The notes: generated from the sequence alone by a model not told the origin. A DNA stretch of 64,000 nucleotides from Bradyrhizobium sp. U87765 SZCCT0048 (GCF_018131225.1 NZ_JAFCMM010000004.1:372001-436000), one strand, 5' to 3'. Counted from the first letter of the stretch, positions 16,303 through 25,967 are shown. Made by a program: numbers and translations.

Positions 16303-16764
16303 TCAGCCTCCCGATTGCGCGGCTTGCTTGATGGCTTCGCGAATGCGGACATAGGTTCCGCAACGGCAGATGTTGCCCGACATCGCGTCATCGATATCGG
16401 CATCCGTTGGCTGCGGCTTGCTCGCGAGCAGGGCGGACGCCGACATGATCTGCCCGGACTGGCAGTAGCCGCATTGCGGGACTTCCCGATCGAGCCAGGC
16501 CTGTTGAATCTTGTGACCCGCCGGCGTCTTGCCGATCGCCTCGATGGTCGTCACCTTCGCATCGCCGATGCTGTCGATCGACGTAATGCAGGACCGGACA
16601 GCCTCGCCGTCGACATGCACGGTGCACGCGCCACACAGCGCCATGCCGCAGCCGAATTTCGTGCCGGTCATACCCAGCACGTCGCGCAACACCCACAGAA
16701 GCGGCGTATCGCCGTCGACATCGACCGAATGGCGATCTCCGTTGATCGTGACCTCGAAAGTCAT
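16303..16764 (-). CDS. iorA: (2Fe-2S) subunit of molybdenum hydroxylase (IorA-like)
   Basis: A 153-residue two-cluster ferredoxin subunit. The plant-type cluster motif [23 protein letters not shown] is near residues 38-60, and the second cluster is bound by QCGYCQSGQ and [15 protein letters not shown]. It passes electrons from the molybdenum centre of IorB to an acceptor, probably a cytochrome. It is directly upstream of iorB (5-bp gap) and forms an operon with it. It has no signal of its own and would be carried out by the Tat signal of IorB. A typical cytochrome subunit gene is not next to it. Confidence 0.9.
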   Translation of the reverse strand: MTFEVTINGDRHSVDVDGDTPLLWVLRDVLGMTGTKFGCGMALCGACTVHVDGEAVRSCITSIDSIGDAKVTTIEAIGKTPAGHKIQQAWLDREVPQCGYCQSGQIMSASALLASKPQPTDADIDDAMSGNICRCGTYVRIREAIKQAAQSGG

Positions 16765-17295
16765 GACGACCTCCTCTTGAAGATGATACCGACCGAGCTG
16801 CGAGGCGGCGTGCGGAGCTCACCTCGTTTCATTCGCGGACCGGGATCGGCGATTGCAGCTGGCCGGCCGCAGCTATTTCTATCCAATCACCAACTCCGAC
16901 GTGAACGCAACACGTCCCGTGGCAGAAAAATGCGACAGTGTGCCGGCAGCCCCGCACCTTCATGGACTGTATTGACCTCCTGGCAGAGACCTGCGGTTGC
17001 GGCTCACTGCTCGTGACGCCCTGTCTCACCACGACAAAACGCATATCGGCTGTTATGAGGCCGCCGGCTCCGACATGCTTCCTGCAGGGGCGCCGCATGG
17101 CTGCGTTGCGCACGCCCTCATCTCCAGGCGAGTGCGCTCGATCCAGAGCCTTCCAGGATCTGGAAGTATTCCTCCCGATTTCCGCGCCTGTCTTTGCCCG
17201 GCCTCACCCCCATGTCTCCGAAGACGCCGCCCGCACAGTGCTCGTGCCCGCAGGGCACATGCAGCTTCTGCCGCAAGCCATCGAACAGGGAAGCC
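16765..17295. other. Intergenic region between iorA and the SRPBCC gene
   Basis: In these 531 bases I see no ORF with a ribosome binding site, a known motif or a credible composition. The divergent promoters of iorAB and the SRPBCC gene should lie here, but no clear operator stands out. Confidence 0.4.
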
Positions 17296-17769
17296 ATGTC
17301 AACAATTCATCTTCATCGCAGGACCATCTCAACGCCCGAGCAGTATATTGCCGCGCTCACCGACTTCGGGCCGGGCCGGTCGCAGGTGTTTGGCAACAGC
17401 GCCGACGACTATCTCAAGGTGCATCACAAGAGCGCATCGCACGCGGATGTCACGGAAGGTTCGGGTGGGGTCTGGGAGCGCCTGCACTATGACTGGTCGG
17501 ATCCTCATCGCGTGGTCCTGACGACGACCGGCTCCAATGTCTGGGGCGGCGCATCCGGCCATACCTATACGTTCACGCCTCGCCCCGACGGCACGACCGA
17601 TATCGACGTGATCGTCGTGCGCGACGGCAAGAATCTCAGGGGCCGGGTGCTCGGCTTCATCCTCGGGAGTATCGGCAGAGGCGTCCTGGCAAGGGCGTTT
17701 GAGCGCTCCGTCGACGCTGTCGAACTCCGCAACAGTGCGCTCGACCTGCACGGCCTCGCTGCCATCTAG
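17296..17769 (+). CDS. SRPBCC/START-like protein
   Basis: A 157-residue protein resembling the SRPBCC superfamily: an initial strand and helix with the pattern of ligand-binding polyketide cyclase-like proteins (TPEQYIAALTDFG), a middle of paired strands (VWERLHYDWSDPHRVVLTTT, HTYTFTPRPDGTTDIDVIVVRDG) and a long C-terminal helix (RGVLARAFERSVDAVELRNS). Such proteins bind hydrophobic small molecules. ATG 17296 is chosen because the longer upstream frame is Cys/Pro-rich and unlike the family. It is followed by the epoxide hydrolase gene on the same strand. Confidence 0.65.
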   Translation: MSTIHLHRRTISTPEQYIAALTDFGPGRSQVFGNSADDYLKVHHKSASHADVTEGSGGVWERLHYDWSDPHRVVLTTTGSNVWGGASGHTYTFTPRPDGTTDIDVIVVRDGKNLRGRVLGFILGSIGRGVLARAFERSVDAVELRNSALDLHGLAAI

Positions 17770-17856
17770 CCAGCAATCAACGGGAGCAAATCCCACGCCA
17801 TGCCCAGGGACCGAAAGCCGACCTCAACCGTATTTGAACGCGTATTGGAGAACGCC

Positions 17857-19182
17857 ATGTCCACGAACCGGAACACGGAAGCGATCGATCTCGACCGCCG
17901 TCGACTTCTTGGCACCGCTGCGCTCAGCGCGGCCGCACTCGGCGCTGCGAGCCTGCTGCCTTCGACGCAGGCTACGGCAACCACCGCCGAGGCGGTACGT
18001 CCGTTCCGCGTCGCATTCACCGACGAGCAACTCAACGATCTGCGCCGGCGCATCGCTGCCACGCGCTGGCCCGACCCGGAGACCGTGACGGACGACTCGC
18101 AGGGAGTGCGGCTTGCGACTATCCAGAAGCTCGCCCGCCACTGGCAGACCAGCCATGACTGGCGCAAGGTCGAGGCGCGGCTCAACGCCTTGCCGCAGTT
18201 CGTGACCACGATCGACGGCCTCGACATCCATTTCATTCACGTTCGCTCGAAGCATGACGACGCGCTGCCCATGATCATCACCCATGGCTGGCCCGGCTCG
18301 ATCATCGAGCAGATGAAGGTCATCGCCCCGCTGACGGATCCCACGGCTTACGGCGGCAGCGCATCGGATGCTTTCCATCTCGTGATTCCATCGCTGCCGG
18401 GGTACGGCTTCTCCGGCAAGCCGACGGCTCCCGGCTGGACGCCGGTGCGCATCGCACGCGCCTGGGCGACGCTGATGGAGCGCCTGGGCTACGCGCGCTA
18501 TGTCGCGCAGGGCGGCGACTGGGGCAATGCCGTGTCCGAGATCATGGCGCTGCAGCAACCGCAAGGGCTGCTCGCCATTCACACCAACATGGCCGCGACC
18601 GTACCGGCCGACGTCTCGAAGGCGCTGGCCACCGGCGCGCCCGCGCCATCCGGCCTGTCGAGCGAGGAAAAGCACGCCTGGGATCAGCTCGACGATTTCT
18701 ACAAGAACGGGCTGGGCTACGCGATCGAGATGAACAGCCGTCCGCAGACGCTGTATGGACTGGTCGATTCGCCGGTCGGCCTTGCGGCGTGGATGCTCGA
18801 CCACGACATCCGCAGCTACCGCATGATCGCGCGCTCTTTCGATGGCACGCCCGAAGGGCTGACACCGGATGACGTGCTGGACAATGTCACCCTCTATTGG
18901 CTCACGAACACGGCGATCTCGTCGGCGCGCCTTTACTGGGACACAGCGCGTGTCGCGAAAGGTGGCTTCTTCGACGCCAGAGGGCTCCGGATTCCCGTCG
19001 CCGTCAGCGCCTTCCCCGACGAGATCTATCAGGCGCCGCGGAGCTGGGCCGAGAAGGCGTATCCCAAGCTCATCCACTACAACAAGCCCGGCAAGGGCGG
19101 GCATTTCGCCGCCTGGGAGCAGCCCGAGCTGTTCACGGCGGAGATGCGGGCTGCCTTCCAGTCGCTCCGCAAGTCGATCTGA
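17857..19182 (+). CDS. Tat-exported epoxide hydrolase family protein
   Basis: A 441-residue alpha/beta hydrolase with the epoxide hydrolase N-terminal domain (FRVAFTDEQLNDLRRRIAATRWP). It starts with a twin-arginine-like leader (LDRRRLLGTAALSAAALGAAS). The oxyanion motif HGWPGS, the nucleophile Asp in GGDWG and the C-terminal His in KGGHFAAWEQP are present; a tyrosine-rich cap lies between. It would open epoxides to diols in the periplasm. GGAG 6 nt before ATG 17857 supports this start over the in-frame ATG at 17800. A 9-bp GC hairpin follows the stop codon. Confidence 0.88.
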   Translation: MSTNRNTEAIDLDRRRLLGTAALSAAALGAASLLPSTQATATTAEAVRPFRVAFTDEQLNDLRRRIAATRWPDPETVTDDSQGVRLATIQKLARHWQTSHDWRKVEARLNALPQFVTTIDGLDIHFIHVRSKHDDALPMIITHGWPGSIIEQMKVIAPLTDPTAYGGSASDAFHLVIPSLPGYGFSGKPTAPGWTPVRIARAWATLMERLGYARYVAQGGDWGNAVSEIMALQQPQGLLAIHTNMAATVPADVSKALATGAPAPSGLSSEEKHAWDQLDDFYKNGLGYAIEMNSRPQTLYGLVDSPVGLAAWMLDHDIRSYRMIARSFDGTPEGLTPDDVLDNVTLYWLTNTAISSARLYWDTARVAKGGFFDARGLRIPVAVSAFPDEIYQAPRSWAEKAYPKLIHYNKPGKGGHFAAWEQPELFTAEMRAAFQSLRKSI

Positions 19183-19195
19183 GCCGACCGCAAAC

Positions 19196-19216
19196 GGGGC
19201 GCGCACCGCGCGCCCC
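19196..19216 (+). terminator. GC-rich hairpin after the epoxide hydrolase gene
   Basis: GGGGCGCGC, a 3-nt loop, then GCGCGCCCC gives a perfect 9-bp stem 13 nt after the stop codon. No T-run follows, so it is at best a weak intrinsic terminator or a 3'-end stabiliser. Confidence 0.5.
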
Positions 19217-19290
19217 TGCCAGTCTCGCGTCAGCTACGAGGAATGAACGCCGGTGGACGTGGCTGCCGGGCGCGGTGCAGTCCATTCCAC

Positions 19291-20205
19291 CTAGCGAGGC
19301 GGCGGATTGAACTCCGCGAGGACCTGCTTCAAACGCGGCGTTGCAAAATCGAGGAACGCTCGCACCTTGATCGGCAGAAACCGGTTGGCCGAGTACACGA
19401 GATTGACAGGCCGCGGTGCGGGCTGGAAATCGTCGAGCACGGTCATCAGACCTGCGCCGTCCGAAGCTGCCCCCAGCTGGTAGGACAATGCGATGGTGAT
19501 TCCGATGCCGGCGCGGGCTGCAGCACAGGCGGCCTCGGCGCCGCCGACGATCAGCCGCGTCTTCACCGGCACCGCGACGGTTGCCCTGTCCCTCACGAAT
19601 GTCCAGAGATCGTGTGACTCAAAGCCGGCATAGCTGATGCAATCATGCGCGGCCAGATCCTCTGGTGTCCGCGGGCGACCGCGCGCTGCCAGATAGGCGG
19701 GACTGGCGCATGCGAGGCGGCGCGTCGTGCCGACCGGGATCGCGATCAGGCTGCTATCCGGCAAGGTGCCGATGCGCACCCCGACATCGATCTGCTCCTG
19801 GACCAGACTCAGCACCCGATCGGTCGGGATGATTCTGGTCTTGATATCCGGGTAGGTCTTGAGGAAATCCGCAATGATCGGGATGAGGATAGTGCGGCCA
19901 AAACCGACCGGGGTCGTCACACTCAGCTCGCCTGTCGGCGCGGTATATTCGCCGGAGGCGATACGCTCGGCTTCGCTCACGTCGGCCAGAATGCGTTTGC
20001 AGGCCGTCAAATAGGAACTGCCTGCGTCGGTGAGCACCAATTGACGGCTCGAGCGGTTGAACAGCTTTGTCCGAAGGTGCGCCTCAAGCTCCGAAACCTT
20101 GCGGCTGACGGTCGTCAGCGGCGTCTTCAAGCGACGCGCTGCAGCGGACAGGCTGCCAGCCTCGACAACGGCCAGGAAGGTGGACATCGCATCCAGGCGA
20201 TCCAT
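19291..20205 (-). CDS. LysR-family transcriptional regulator
   Basis: A 304-residue LysR regulator: helix-turn-helix at residues 1-60 (MDRLDAMSTFLAVVEAGSLSAAARRLKTPLTTVSRKVSELEAHL) and the periplasmic-binding-like effector domain from about 90 on (GELSVTTPVGFGRTILIPIIADFLKTYPDIKTRI). ATG 20205 sits where the family starts; an upstream extension of 73 codons is not LysR-like. It is divergent from the small DUF3237 gene pair, which it may regulate, and convergent with the epoxide hydrolase gene. Confidence 0.88.
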   Translation of the reverse strand: MDRLDAMSTFLAVVEAGSLSAAARRLKTPLTTVSRKVSELEAHLRTKLFNRSSRQLVLTDAGSSYLTACKRILADVSEAERIASGEYTAPTGELSVTTPVGFGRTILIPIIADFLKTYPDIKTRIIPTDRVLSLVQEQIDVGVRIGTLPDSSLIAIPVGTTRRLACASPAYLAARGRPRTPEDLAAHDCISYAGFESHDLWTFVRDRATVAVPVKTRLIVGGAEAACAAARAGIGITIALSYQLGAASDGAGLMTVLDDFQPAPRPVNLVYSANRFLPIKVRAFLDFATPRLKQVLAEFNPPPR

Positions 20206-20491
20206 CGAAATCCTCTTCCATGATCCGGAAGGACGCGCCGAAATCCTGCCACGCCCGCGCAAATTTCGGAAGCCGCCTGCTGGATCGCCGCCCAATAAGC
20301 AGCCCTTGGGCCAACGTCTCTTTTCCTGACGTCCCCAACTGGAGGCAGAAAAGCAGGGCAGGTGCCTCCCATGATCTGGAAGGACCGTTTCCACATCGAC
20401 CAGTTCCTGAAGCCGACAGGCCACTCCATGTCATTGGATGAGGGCGGAAGCCACGTCGAGTGAGCGGTCCGCCACCGACAAGGAGAGTTCG

Positions 20492-20638
20492 ATGACAAAG
20501 ATGGTCAAGGCCTATCGCTACGAGCTGATGCACGACGAAGGCGCCGATTACATCGCTTATCGGCGCCAGGCGGGCGACGGCGTTTGGCAGACGGTGTCCG
20601 TCTGGATGATTCCCGCCGATGCGCAAGGGAGGCTGTGA
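20492..20638 (+). CDS. Small hypothetical protein, translationally coupled to DUF3237 gene
   Basis: A 48-residue protein (MTKMVKAYRYELMHDEGADY and on) with an AAGGAG Shine-Dalgarno 7 nt before its ATG. Its stop overlaps the start of the next gene in a TGATG arrangement, so both are probably translated together. The function is unknown. It may be an N-terminal part of a larger enzyme that was split, but no partner is recognisable. Confidence 0.55.
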   Translation: MTKMVKAYRYELMHDEGADYIAYRRQAGDGVWQTVSVWMIPADAQGRL

Positions 20639-21096
20639 TGTCCGAGGTACAGGAAATGCGTGGCGAAAAGATCTACCATTGTGATCTCAATATTACAGGA
20701 GTGGCTGATCACGGTGTCGCTCTGGACGCGGTCCTTGGCGGCCGGGAAAAGGTGCCCCTGCAAGGGACACGATTTGATGTGGCGTTCGAGGGAGACATCA
20801 AAGGCCGCATCACAGGCAAACTCCGTGGCGTCGAGTACCTTCTGATGCGGGCCGACGGTCGCGCCGATCTCGACGGCCGAGGCACAATTGAGGCCGAAGA
20901 CGGCCATCGGATTGCCGTGCATATTGAGGGCGTTGGAACGCCGCGAGCGAACGAACCGATCATCGATCTCGTCATGAACGTGCGTCTCACCACCGCATCC
21001 TCCAAGTATGACTGGCTCAATTCGAGGCAAATCTGGAGTCTCGGGACGGCAGACCTGGCGATGGGCAAGATACGCGTCGACGCGTTCAGGCAGTGA
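20638..21096 (+). CDS. DUF3237-family protein
   Basis: A 152-residue protein with the look of DUF3237: a series of beta strands ending in the family-like segment KYDWLNSRQIWSLGTADLAMGKIRVDAFR, and the acidic middle RADGRADLDGRGTIEAEDGHRIAVHIEG. These small beta-barrel proteins have no firmly assigned reaction. It begins inside the stop codon of the preceding small gene (TGATG), which fixes the start. Confidence 0.75.
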   Translation: MSEVQEMRGEKIYHCDLNITGVADHGVALDAVLGGREKVPLQGTRFDVAFEGDIKGRITGKLRGVEYLLMRADGRADLDGRGTIEAEDGHRIAVHIEGVGTPRANEPIIDLVMNVRLTTASSKYDWLNSRQIWSLGTADLAMGKIRVDAFRQ

Positions 21097-21458
21097 CGGA
21101 CGAAAGTCGCCGCGCCAACACGCGGCGGCAACCTAACAACGACCGGCTTCGTGACGATGAGATCGGGCCGGTCGAACTGCGCCGGCCTCCATGGCTGCGC
21201 CCGGCCACATTGTCGCGTCGGCGTGAGCAGCATGCTGCCGCTTGTCGCGTTCGCGGATGGCAGGCGCGCCGTCCATTTCGCACGCGCGAGCCAATGGCAT
21301 CGGCCAGCCGACGCGCGTCGTGCGCCGCCCAGGACGGGCCGGGAAATATTGCACCGAGATCAATATCCAGATTGCACCGAGATATGTATCGGCGCATAGC
21401 TCTCTTGTTGGCGAAATTGCACTGGGCGAGCCCGCGCAATCCAACAACGGAGGCGAAC
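21097..21458. other. Intergenic region with a direct repeat
   Basis: No gene is seen. ATTGCACCGAGAT occurs at 21348-21360 and again at 21371-21383 (23 bp apart), about 80-110 bp before the small ORF that follows. It could be a tandem regulator site. Confidence 0.35.
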
Positions 21459-21641
21459 ATGCACGTGAACTATCTCGAGACGTTCCTGGCCTTCCTGGGG
21501 CTGACCATCGGCGGGATTTCGGTGCTGCCCGGCCTGTTTTTTTCAAAGCCCGTCGGGACGAACCGCGGCACGGGGCCGGGATGCGCTCTACCGCATGGCA
21601 CGCGGCGCGCCTGTGAACAGCGTCGACCGATATCGAGATGA
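21459..21641 (+). CDS. Possible small membrane protein
   Basis: A 60-residue ORF with a GGAGG-like ribosome binding site (GGAGGCGAAC before the ATG). Residues 5-28 are hydrophobic (YLETFLAFLGLTIGGISVLPG) and could form one membrane helix. The tail is polar and low in information. It lies just upstream of the TauE/SafE permease gene on the same strand. No family is recognised; it may be a chance ORF. Confidence 0.35.
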   Translation: MHVNYLETFLAFLGLTIGGISVLPGLFFSKPVGTNRGTGPGCALPHGTRRACEQRRPISR

Positions 21642-21645
21642 TCCG

Positions 21646-22404
21646 ATGGAGCTGACGGTCACGACAATCCTGATCGCCTTTGTGGGCGTCTTCCTGATCT
21701 GTTTCATGAAGGGCGCATTTGGCGGCGGCTTCTCCATCGTAGGCATCCCGCTCCTGTCATTCGTCATGGATCCGGTGACCGCAGGCGGCCTGCTCGCGCC
21801 CCTGTTCATTGCGATGGACCTGTTCGCGCTGCGCTACTGGAAGCCCTCGACCTGGTCGAAGCCCGACCTCGTCCTGCTCCTGCCGGGGCTCGTGGCCGGC
21901 ATCGGCTGCGGCTATCTGCTGTTTCGCGTGCTGGACCATCGCGCCGTTGCGATCGTGATGGCGCTGACCACCCTGATCTTCGTCGCGCTGTGGCTCGCTG
22001 CGGGTTCGGAGGTGGCCATCCGTCCGCGCTCGTCGCCGAAGGCGGTTGCCGCAGGTCTCGCCTCCGGGGTCACGACCATGGTCGCCCATTCCGGCGGACC
22101 GCCGCTCGCGATGTATTTGCTGCCGCTTGGTCTTCGCAAGGAGATTTATGCCGGAACAACGAGCCTGTTCTTCACGGTCGGCAACGCGACAAAGGCGCTG
22201 CCATGGCTGCTGCTGGCGAAGCCCGCGGGCAATGTCTGGATCGTGATGGCGGTTTGCCTTCTGGCCATTCCCGCCGGCGTCTGGCTCGGCTGGCGTCTTC
22301 ACGGCAGGCTGGACCAGCGCCAGATCTATCGCGCCTGCTACGGATTGCTGGTCGTGACCTCGTTGAAGCTGCTGTGGGACGGCATTTCCGGCTACATCGC
22401 CTAG
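21646..22404 (+). CDS. TauE/SafE family membrane transporter
   Basis: A 252-residue permease with about eight membrane segments and family features: the glycine-rich opening FMKGAFGGGFSIVGIPLLSFVMDPVTAGGLLAP, a second half beginning ASGVTTMVAHSGGPPLAMYLLPLGL, then LFFTVGNATKALPWLL. Members export sulfite, sulfoacetate or other small organic anions. ATG 21646 is at the family start; the longer frame adds 17 unrelated residues. It is convergent with the diguanylate cyclase gene. Confidence 0.85.
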   Translation: MELTVTTILIAFVGVFLICFMKGAFGGGFSIVGIPLLSFVMDPVTAGGLLAPLFIAMDLFALRYWKPSTWSKPDLVLLLPGLVAGIGCGYLLFRVLDHRAVAIVMALTTLIFVALWLAAGSEVAIRPRSSPKAVAAGLASGVTTMVAHSGGPPLAMYLLPLGLRKEIYAGTTSLFFTVGNATKALPWLLLAKPAGNVWIVMAVCLLAIPAGVWLGWRLHGRLDQRQIYRACYGLLVVTSLKLLWDGISGYIA

Positions 22405-22467
22405 GCTTGCCGACCGCCGTCGCGATCGCGGTCCTGGCCGCCCTGCCTCCAGCCCGGGTCGCCGCTC

Positions 22468-23619
22468 TCATGCCGGGCAGTTGCTCGCCGCGGCGACCAC
22501 CTTGTTGCGGCCGGCGCCCTTGGCGCCGTAGAGGGCGGCATCGGCGCGATCGAGCAGCGTCGTGACGTCTTCCGCAAGCGAACTCCCCGACGCCACGCCG
22601 ATGCTGATGGTCGCGGCAACCGCATTGGTATCGACCAGCTGCGCGTCTTCTTCGAACGTCCTGCGCAAGCGTTCGCCGATGGCGAAGGCTTCCTGTTCGG
22701 TGACGTCCTCGAGCAGGCAGGCGAACTCCTCGCCGCCGATGCGGAAGACCTGGTCGGGGCGGCGGAGAACCTTTCTGGCGGCTTCGGCGGCCCGGACGAT
22801 GACCTGATCGCCGAAGGCGTGGCCGAAGCGATCGTTGATCGACTTGAAGTGATCGATGTCGAAGACGATCAGCGCCAGCCCCTGCGGCTGCCTGCGATCG
22901 GCATATTCCAGAATCTTCACCTGGAACGCGCGGCGGTTGCCGATCCCCGTCATGACGTCCTGGAACGCCAGCCGATGATTTTCAGCCGCCACGCTCTCGC
23001 GCATCAGCGCGATGATGAACGCGCTCGCCAGCAGCGCCTGTGTCACGACCGACAGATTGAAGACCACCACCGCCCATATCGCTGGAGATGCGACGCCGAG
23101 CGGCGCCGGCAGCCATACGACGCCGAGCGCGCGCGCCAGATGAAAGACCGCGAACGCCGCGAAGACGCGGTACAGCAGCCTCGCCGACGGCAACGGCTCA
23201 CGCCGCAACTCCCAGGCGGCGAGACCATTGAACGCCGCAATCAGGCCCGTGCGAACGACCGCGGAGGCCACCGCGAGCGCGCCATGGAGATCGTGCACGA
23301 ACGCCGACGACAATCCCAGCCACACCACGCAGGGCAACACGAAGGCCAGGACCCGCGGCTTGCGGCCGTTCACCACCCGCACGACCTGCCAGGCCCCGCC
23401 ATAGCCCAGCAGAGAGCAGACCACCGCGAGGCGCCCACTCCACAACCCCGGCAGCAGCGCCGGATACACCATCAACAGCGCGGTCGCAGCGCCGCATGCG
23501 AACGGCAGCGCGAACCAGACCCGATCGGCCCTGCCGCGCGAGGACAACAGAAAGAACACGAAGATCAGCGCGAACAGGCCGGCGCTATACGCGATCATGG
23601 TCGCCGCGTCGGGCGTCAT
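22468..23619 (-). CDS. Membrane diguanylate cyclase (GGDEF)
   Basis: A 383-residue protein. Residues 1-205 carry about six membrane segments and form a membrane sensor of unknown type; residues 215-375 are a GGDEF domain. The catalytic motif is FRIGGEEFACLL (GGEEF at 295-299), the metal-binding Asp lies in IVFDIDHFKSIND, and an inhibitory I-site RRPD (286-289) stands five residues before GGEEF. It should therefore make cyclic di-GMP and be product-inhibited. ATG 23619 is the start of the hydrophobic part; the longer upstream frame is not protein-like. Confidence 0.9.
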   Translation of the reverse strand: MTPDAATMIAYSAGLFALIFVFFLLSSRGRADRVWFALPFACGAATALLMVYPALLPGLWSGRLAVVCSLLGYGGAWQVVRVVNGRKPRVLAFVLPCVVWLGLSSAFVHDLHGALAVASAVVRTGLIAAFNGLAAWELRREPLPSARLLYRVFAAFAVFHLARALGVVWLPAPLGVASPAIWAVVVFNLSVVTQALLASAFIIALMRESVAAENHRLAFQDVMTGIGNRRAFQVKILEYADRRQPQGLALIVFDIDHFKSINDRFGHAFGDQVIVRAAEAARKVLRRPDQVFRIGGEEFACLLEDVTEQEAFAIGERLRRTFEEDAQLVDTNAVAATISIGVASGSSLAEDVTTLLDRADAALYGAKGAGRNKVVAAASNCPA

Positions 23620-24140
23620 CGCTGATTTACCTCCGGCAACAATGTCTCGTCCAAGTCGCCCCCCGGGATCGTTCAGGCCGCCGGACCACACGCGGTGAAT
23701 CCCGGCAATGCCACGCCCTATGTGCGGTGTCGACGCGGAAACCCCAAGCTGTTTGCGATCTCGCCCCCAACAGGCGACTGACCCGATCGATAAAAAGCCA
23801 TTCAATGAATGCGAAAACGAGTCCGCCCCGGTCGCGTGCGCCATGGAAACGGTATCGGATGGCGATAGGTTCGGGGTCCTGCGCGGCGGCGGATCTGGTC
23901 TGCGGGCGGCGCAGTGCGCGCGATCATCGGCGGCGCAAGGCGGCCGCGACGCACGGCGCTCGGGGCATCGAGATACCGTCGCCGAACGCGGTATCCTGTT
24001 CGGCATCGCCGCGCCGCGGCGCCATGCGACGCTCTCTGCCATGTCCGCAGGCGACGGGAGATCGGCCTGCGCCTCCTGCCCATCGCCGCCGTGTCCATGC
24101 GCGGCTCTTCTCCGGTCAAAAAGATGGTGGAGAAACGGAT
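23620..24140. other. Intergenic region between GGDEF and NTF2-like genes
   Basis: No supportable gene, RNA or repeat is seen in this stretch. ORFs running through it have no ribosome binding site or recognisable family. Confidence 0.4.
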
Positions 24141-24542
24141 TCAGTCCGGGAAGCGGTCGCCGAACATCGGCAATCCGCTGACGGATTCGGCCCTGGTTGC
24201 TTCGTCCTGAAGCACATCCCAGTGCTCGGCGAGCTTGCCGTCTTCCATTCGGACGACGTCAGCCGCGATCCGGGCGGCGGGTCGGGCGTTGCCCGAGAAC
24301 CGGCCGTGCGCGATCACGTAGTCGCCCTCGGCGACAATAAGCTGGTTCTCGTAACGCAGCGTCGCCGGCAGCGCGCGGATCAGGTCGAACAGCCCCTCGC
24401 GTCCGGGCGCGATATGGGCGCTATGCTGAATGTAGCGATCCGACCAGTAGCGTTCGGCAGCTGCATAGTCGCGCTTGTTGAAGAGCGTGTCGAAGGCTTC
24501 GAGCACAAGTCTCTTGTTGTCTTCCGGCGTGGTTCTGGACAT
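24141..24542 (-). CDS. NTF2/SnoaL-like polyketide cyclase family protein
   Basis: A 133-residue protein of the NTF2-like fold: helix NKRLVLEAFDTLFNKRDYAAAERYWSDRYIQHS, then GREGLFDLIRALPATLRYENQLIVAEGDYVIAHGRFSG and the closing strand RMEDGKLAEHWDVLQDE, typical of SnoaL-like proteins. The reaction is unknown. It is the last gene of the minus-strand SDR-SDR-GST-MFS-NTF2 cluster. ATG 24542 follows a Shine-Dalgarno (AAGGACTTGACC, AAGGA about 7 nt away). Confidence 0.82.
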   Translation of the reverse strand: MSRTTPEDNKRLVLEAFDTLFNKRDYAAAERYWSDRYIQHSAHIAPGREGLFDLIRALPATLRYENQLIVAEGDYVIAHGRFSGNARPAARIAADVVRMEDGKLAEHWDVLQDEATRAESVSGLPMFGDRFPD

Positions 24543-24746
24543 GGTCAAGTCCTTCCGTGTTCGGTTTGAGCGACGGTTGAGAGGCTCGTAGGCTGCAGAG
24601 CCGGGTGGTCGGATAATCTTTGGAGCCAGACGCATGGACCGTGCGATCCCGGCGAAGCCTTCGGGGCCAATCGCGATTGCCCCGGTGGCGCAATTTCAGG
24701 CCCATGAAGCGGCGCGGCGATCGCGACAGAAAGGCGAAAAATCGCC

Positions 24747-25967
24747 TCAAGGCGTCGTCGACCACGCGTATCTCGACATCAGAACGGCGCACAGCGTGCA
24801 CACGGCTGCCGCGGCGCCGATCCAGACCACCGAGGTCAGCGCGATCACGACCGACCCCAACGCCGCTCCCAAGGCGAAGCCGAGATACATGAACGAAGCG
24901 TTCAACGACAGCACCACCGACGTATGCTGGGCTCCCGCGAGCGCGACAAGCCGCGCTTGCTGCGGCGGATAGAAACTCCAGCCGCAGACACCCCAGGCCA
25001 CGACGAGCGGCACGAACAGGAGAAGCGTGTGGGGAGCGAGCCACAACGCAGCCAGTGTGAGACCCGCGAACACCAGACCTGACGCCGGAAGCACCCAGGC
25101 GTGGACTCGTCTCGCGCCATAACGATCGTTGGCATGACCACCCAACGTCACGCCGGCGATCGCCGCGCAGCCGAGCAGACCAAGCATCCAGGCGGTGTGA
25201 TTGGCGTCGAGTCCAGCTCCGGCCGCCATGAATGGCGCGATATAGGTATAGACCGTGTAGGCGGCCATCGCCCAAAACATGGTCGTCAGAAGCGTGGGAC
25301 GTATCTTCGCACCACGCACGACGGCGATGCGTTCCTTCAGTCCGGGCGCGCTCGCTTGCGGCAACGACGCGACCTTCGGCAAGCATAAAGCCAGCACGGC
25401 GAGAGCCACGACCGACAGGCCGGCAACACCGACGAACGTCATGCGCCATCCGAGATGCGCGCCGACGAGGCCGCCGAGAGGGACGCCGACCGCGACCGCG
25501 ACGGTGATCCCGCTGTTGACGATGGCCAGGGCACGCCCGCGGTAGTCCTGGGGCGCGAGTGTCCCCGCGAGAGCGTTGGCGTTCGGCACGTAGAGACCAG
25601 CGGTCAACGCCAACAGGATGCGTGCCCCGACAAGAAACCAGTATCCGGGCGCCAGCGCCGCCACCAGGTTGGCCACGACGAACCCCGTCAGTGAAATCAG
25701 CAGCAGGCTTCGTCGCGATATCGAACCCGTCAGCACTGTCAGCACGGGCGAGCTCAGCGCGTAGACGACGGAAAAGACCGTCACGAGAAGACCCGTCGCC
25801 TCGATGCTGACCGCGAGATCGCGGGCGATCGTCGGCAACACCGCAGCGATCATGAAACCCTCGGTCCCGACGGCGAAGGTCCCGAGGGCGAGCGCGTAGA
25901 ACACCTCGCGATCGGGCCTCGCCGCAGAACGGACTTCGGCATCCATCGGGTCCATGGCATGGGTCAT
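24747..25967 (-). CDS. MFS transporter, drug-efflux type
   Basis: A 406-residue, 12-helix major facilitator resembling the AraJ/sugar-efflux and multidrug group: VFYALALGTFAVGTEGFMIAAVLPTIARDL in helix 1, GSISRRSLLLISL after helix 2, and GGHANDRYGARRVH between helices 8 and 9. It is part of the minus-strand cluster with two SDRs, a GST and an NTF2-like protein and probably exports the compound handled by them or a related toxicant. ATG 25967 was taken; two more in-frame Met codons follow within 7 residues. Confidence 0.85.
   Translation of the reverse strand: MTHAMDPMDAEVRSAARPDREVFYALALGTFAVGTEGFMIAAVLPTIARDLAVSIEATGLLVTVFSVVYALSSPVLTVLTGSISRRSLLLISLTGFVVANLVAALAPGYWFLVGARILLALTAGLYVPNANALAGTLAPQDYRGRALAIVNSGITVAVAVGVPLGGLVGAHLGWRMTFVGVAGLSVVALAVLALCLPKVASLPQASAPGLKERIAVVRGAKIRPTLLTTMFWAMAAYTVYTYIAPFMAAGAGLDANHTAWMLGLLGCAAIAGVTLGGHANDRYGARRVHAWVLPASGLVFAGLTLAALWLAPHTLLLFVPLVVAWGVCGWSFYPPQQARLVALAGAQHTSVVLSLNASFMYLGFALGAALGSVVIALTSVVWIGAAAAVCTLCAVLMSRYAWSTTP

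Noticed and set aside
20371-20463. 30-codon ORF upstream of the DUF3237 gene pair (MIWKDRFHIDQFLKPTGHSM)
   Set aside because: Too short, without a ribosome binding site at proper distance, and no relation to a known protein; perhaps a remnant.
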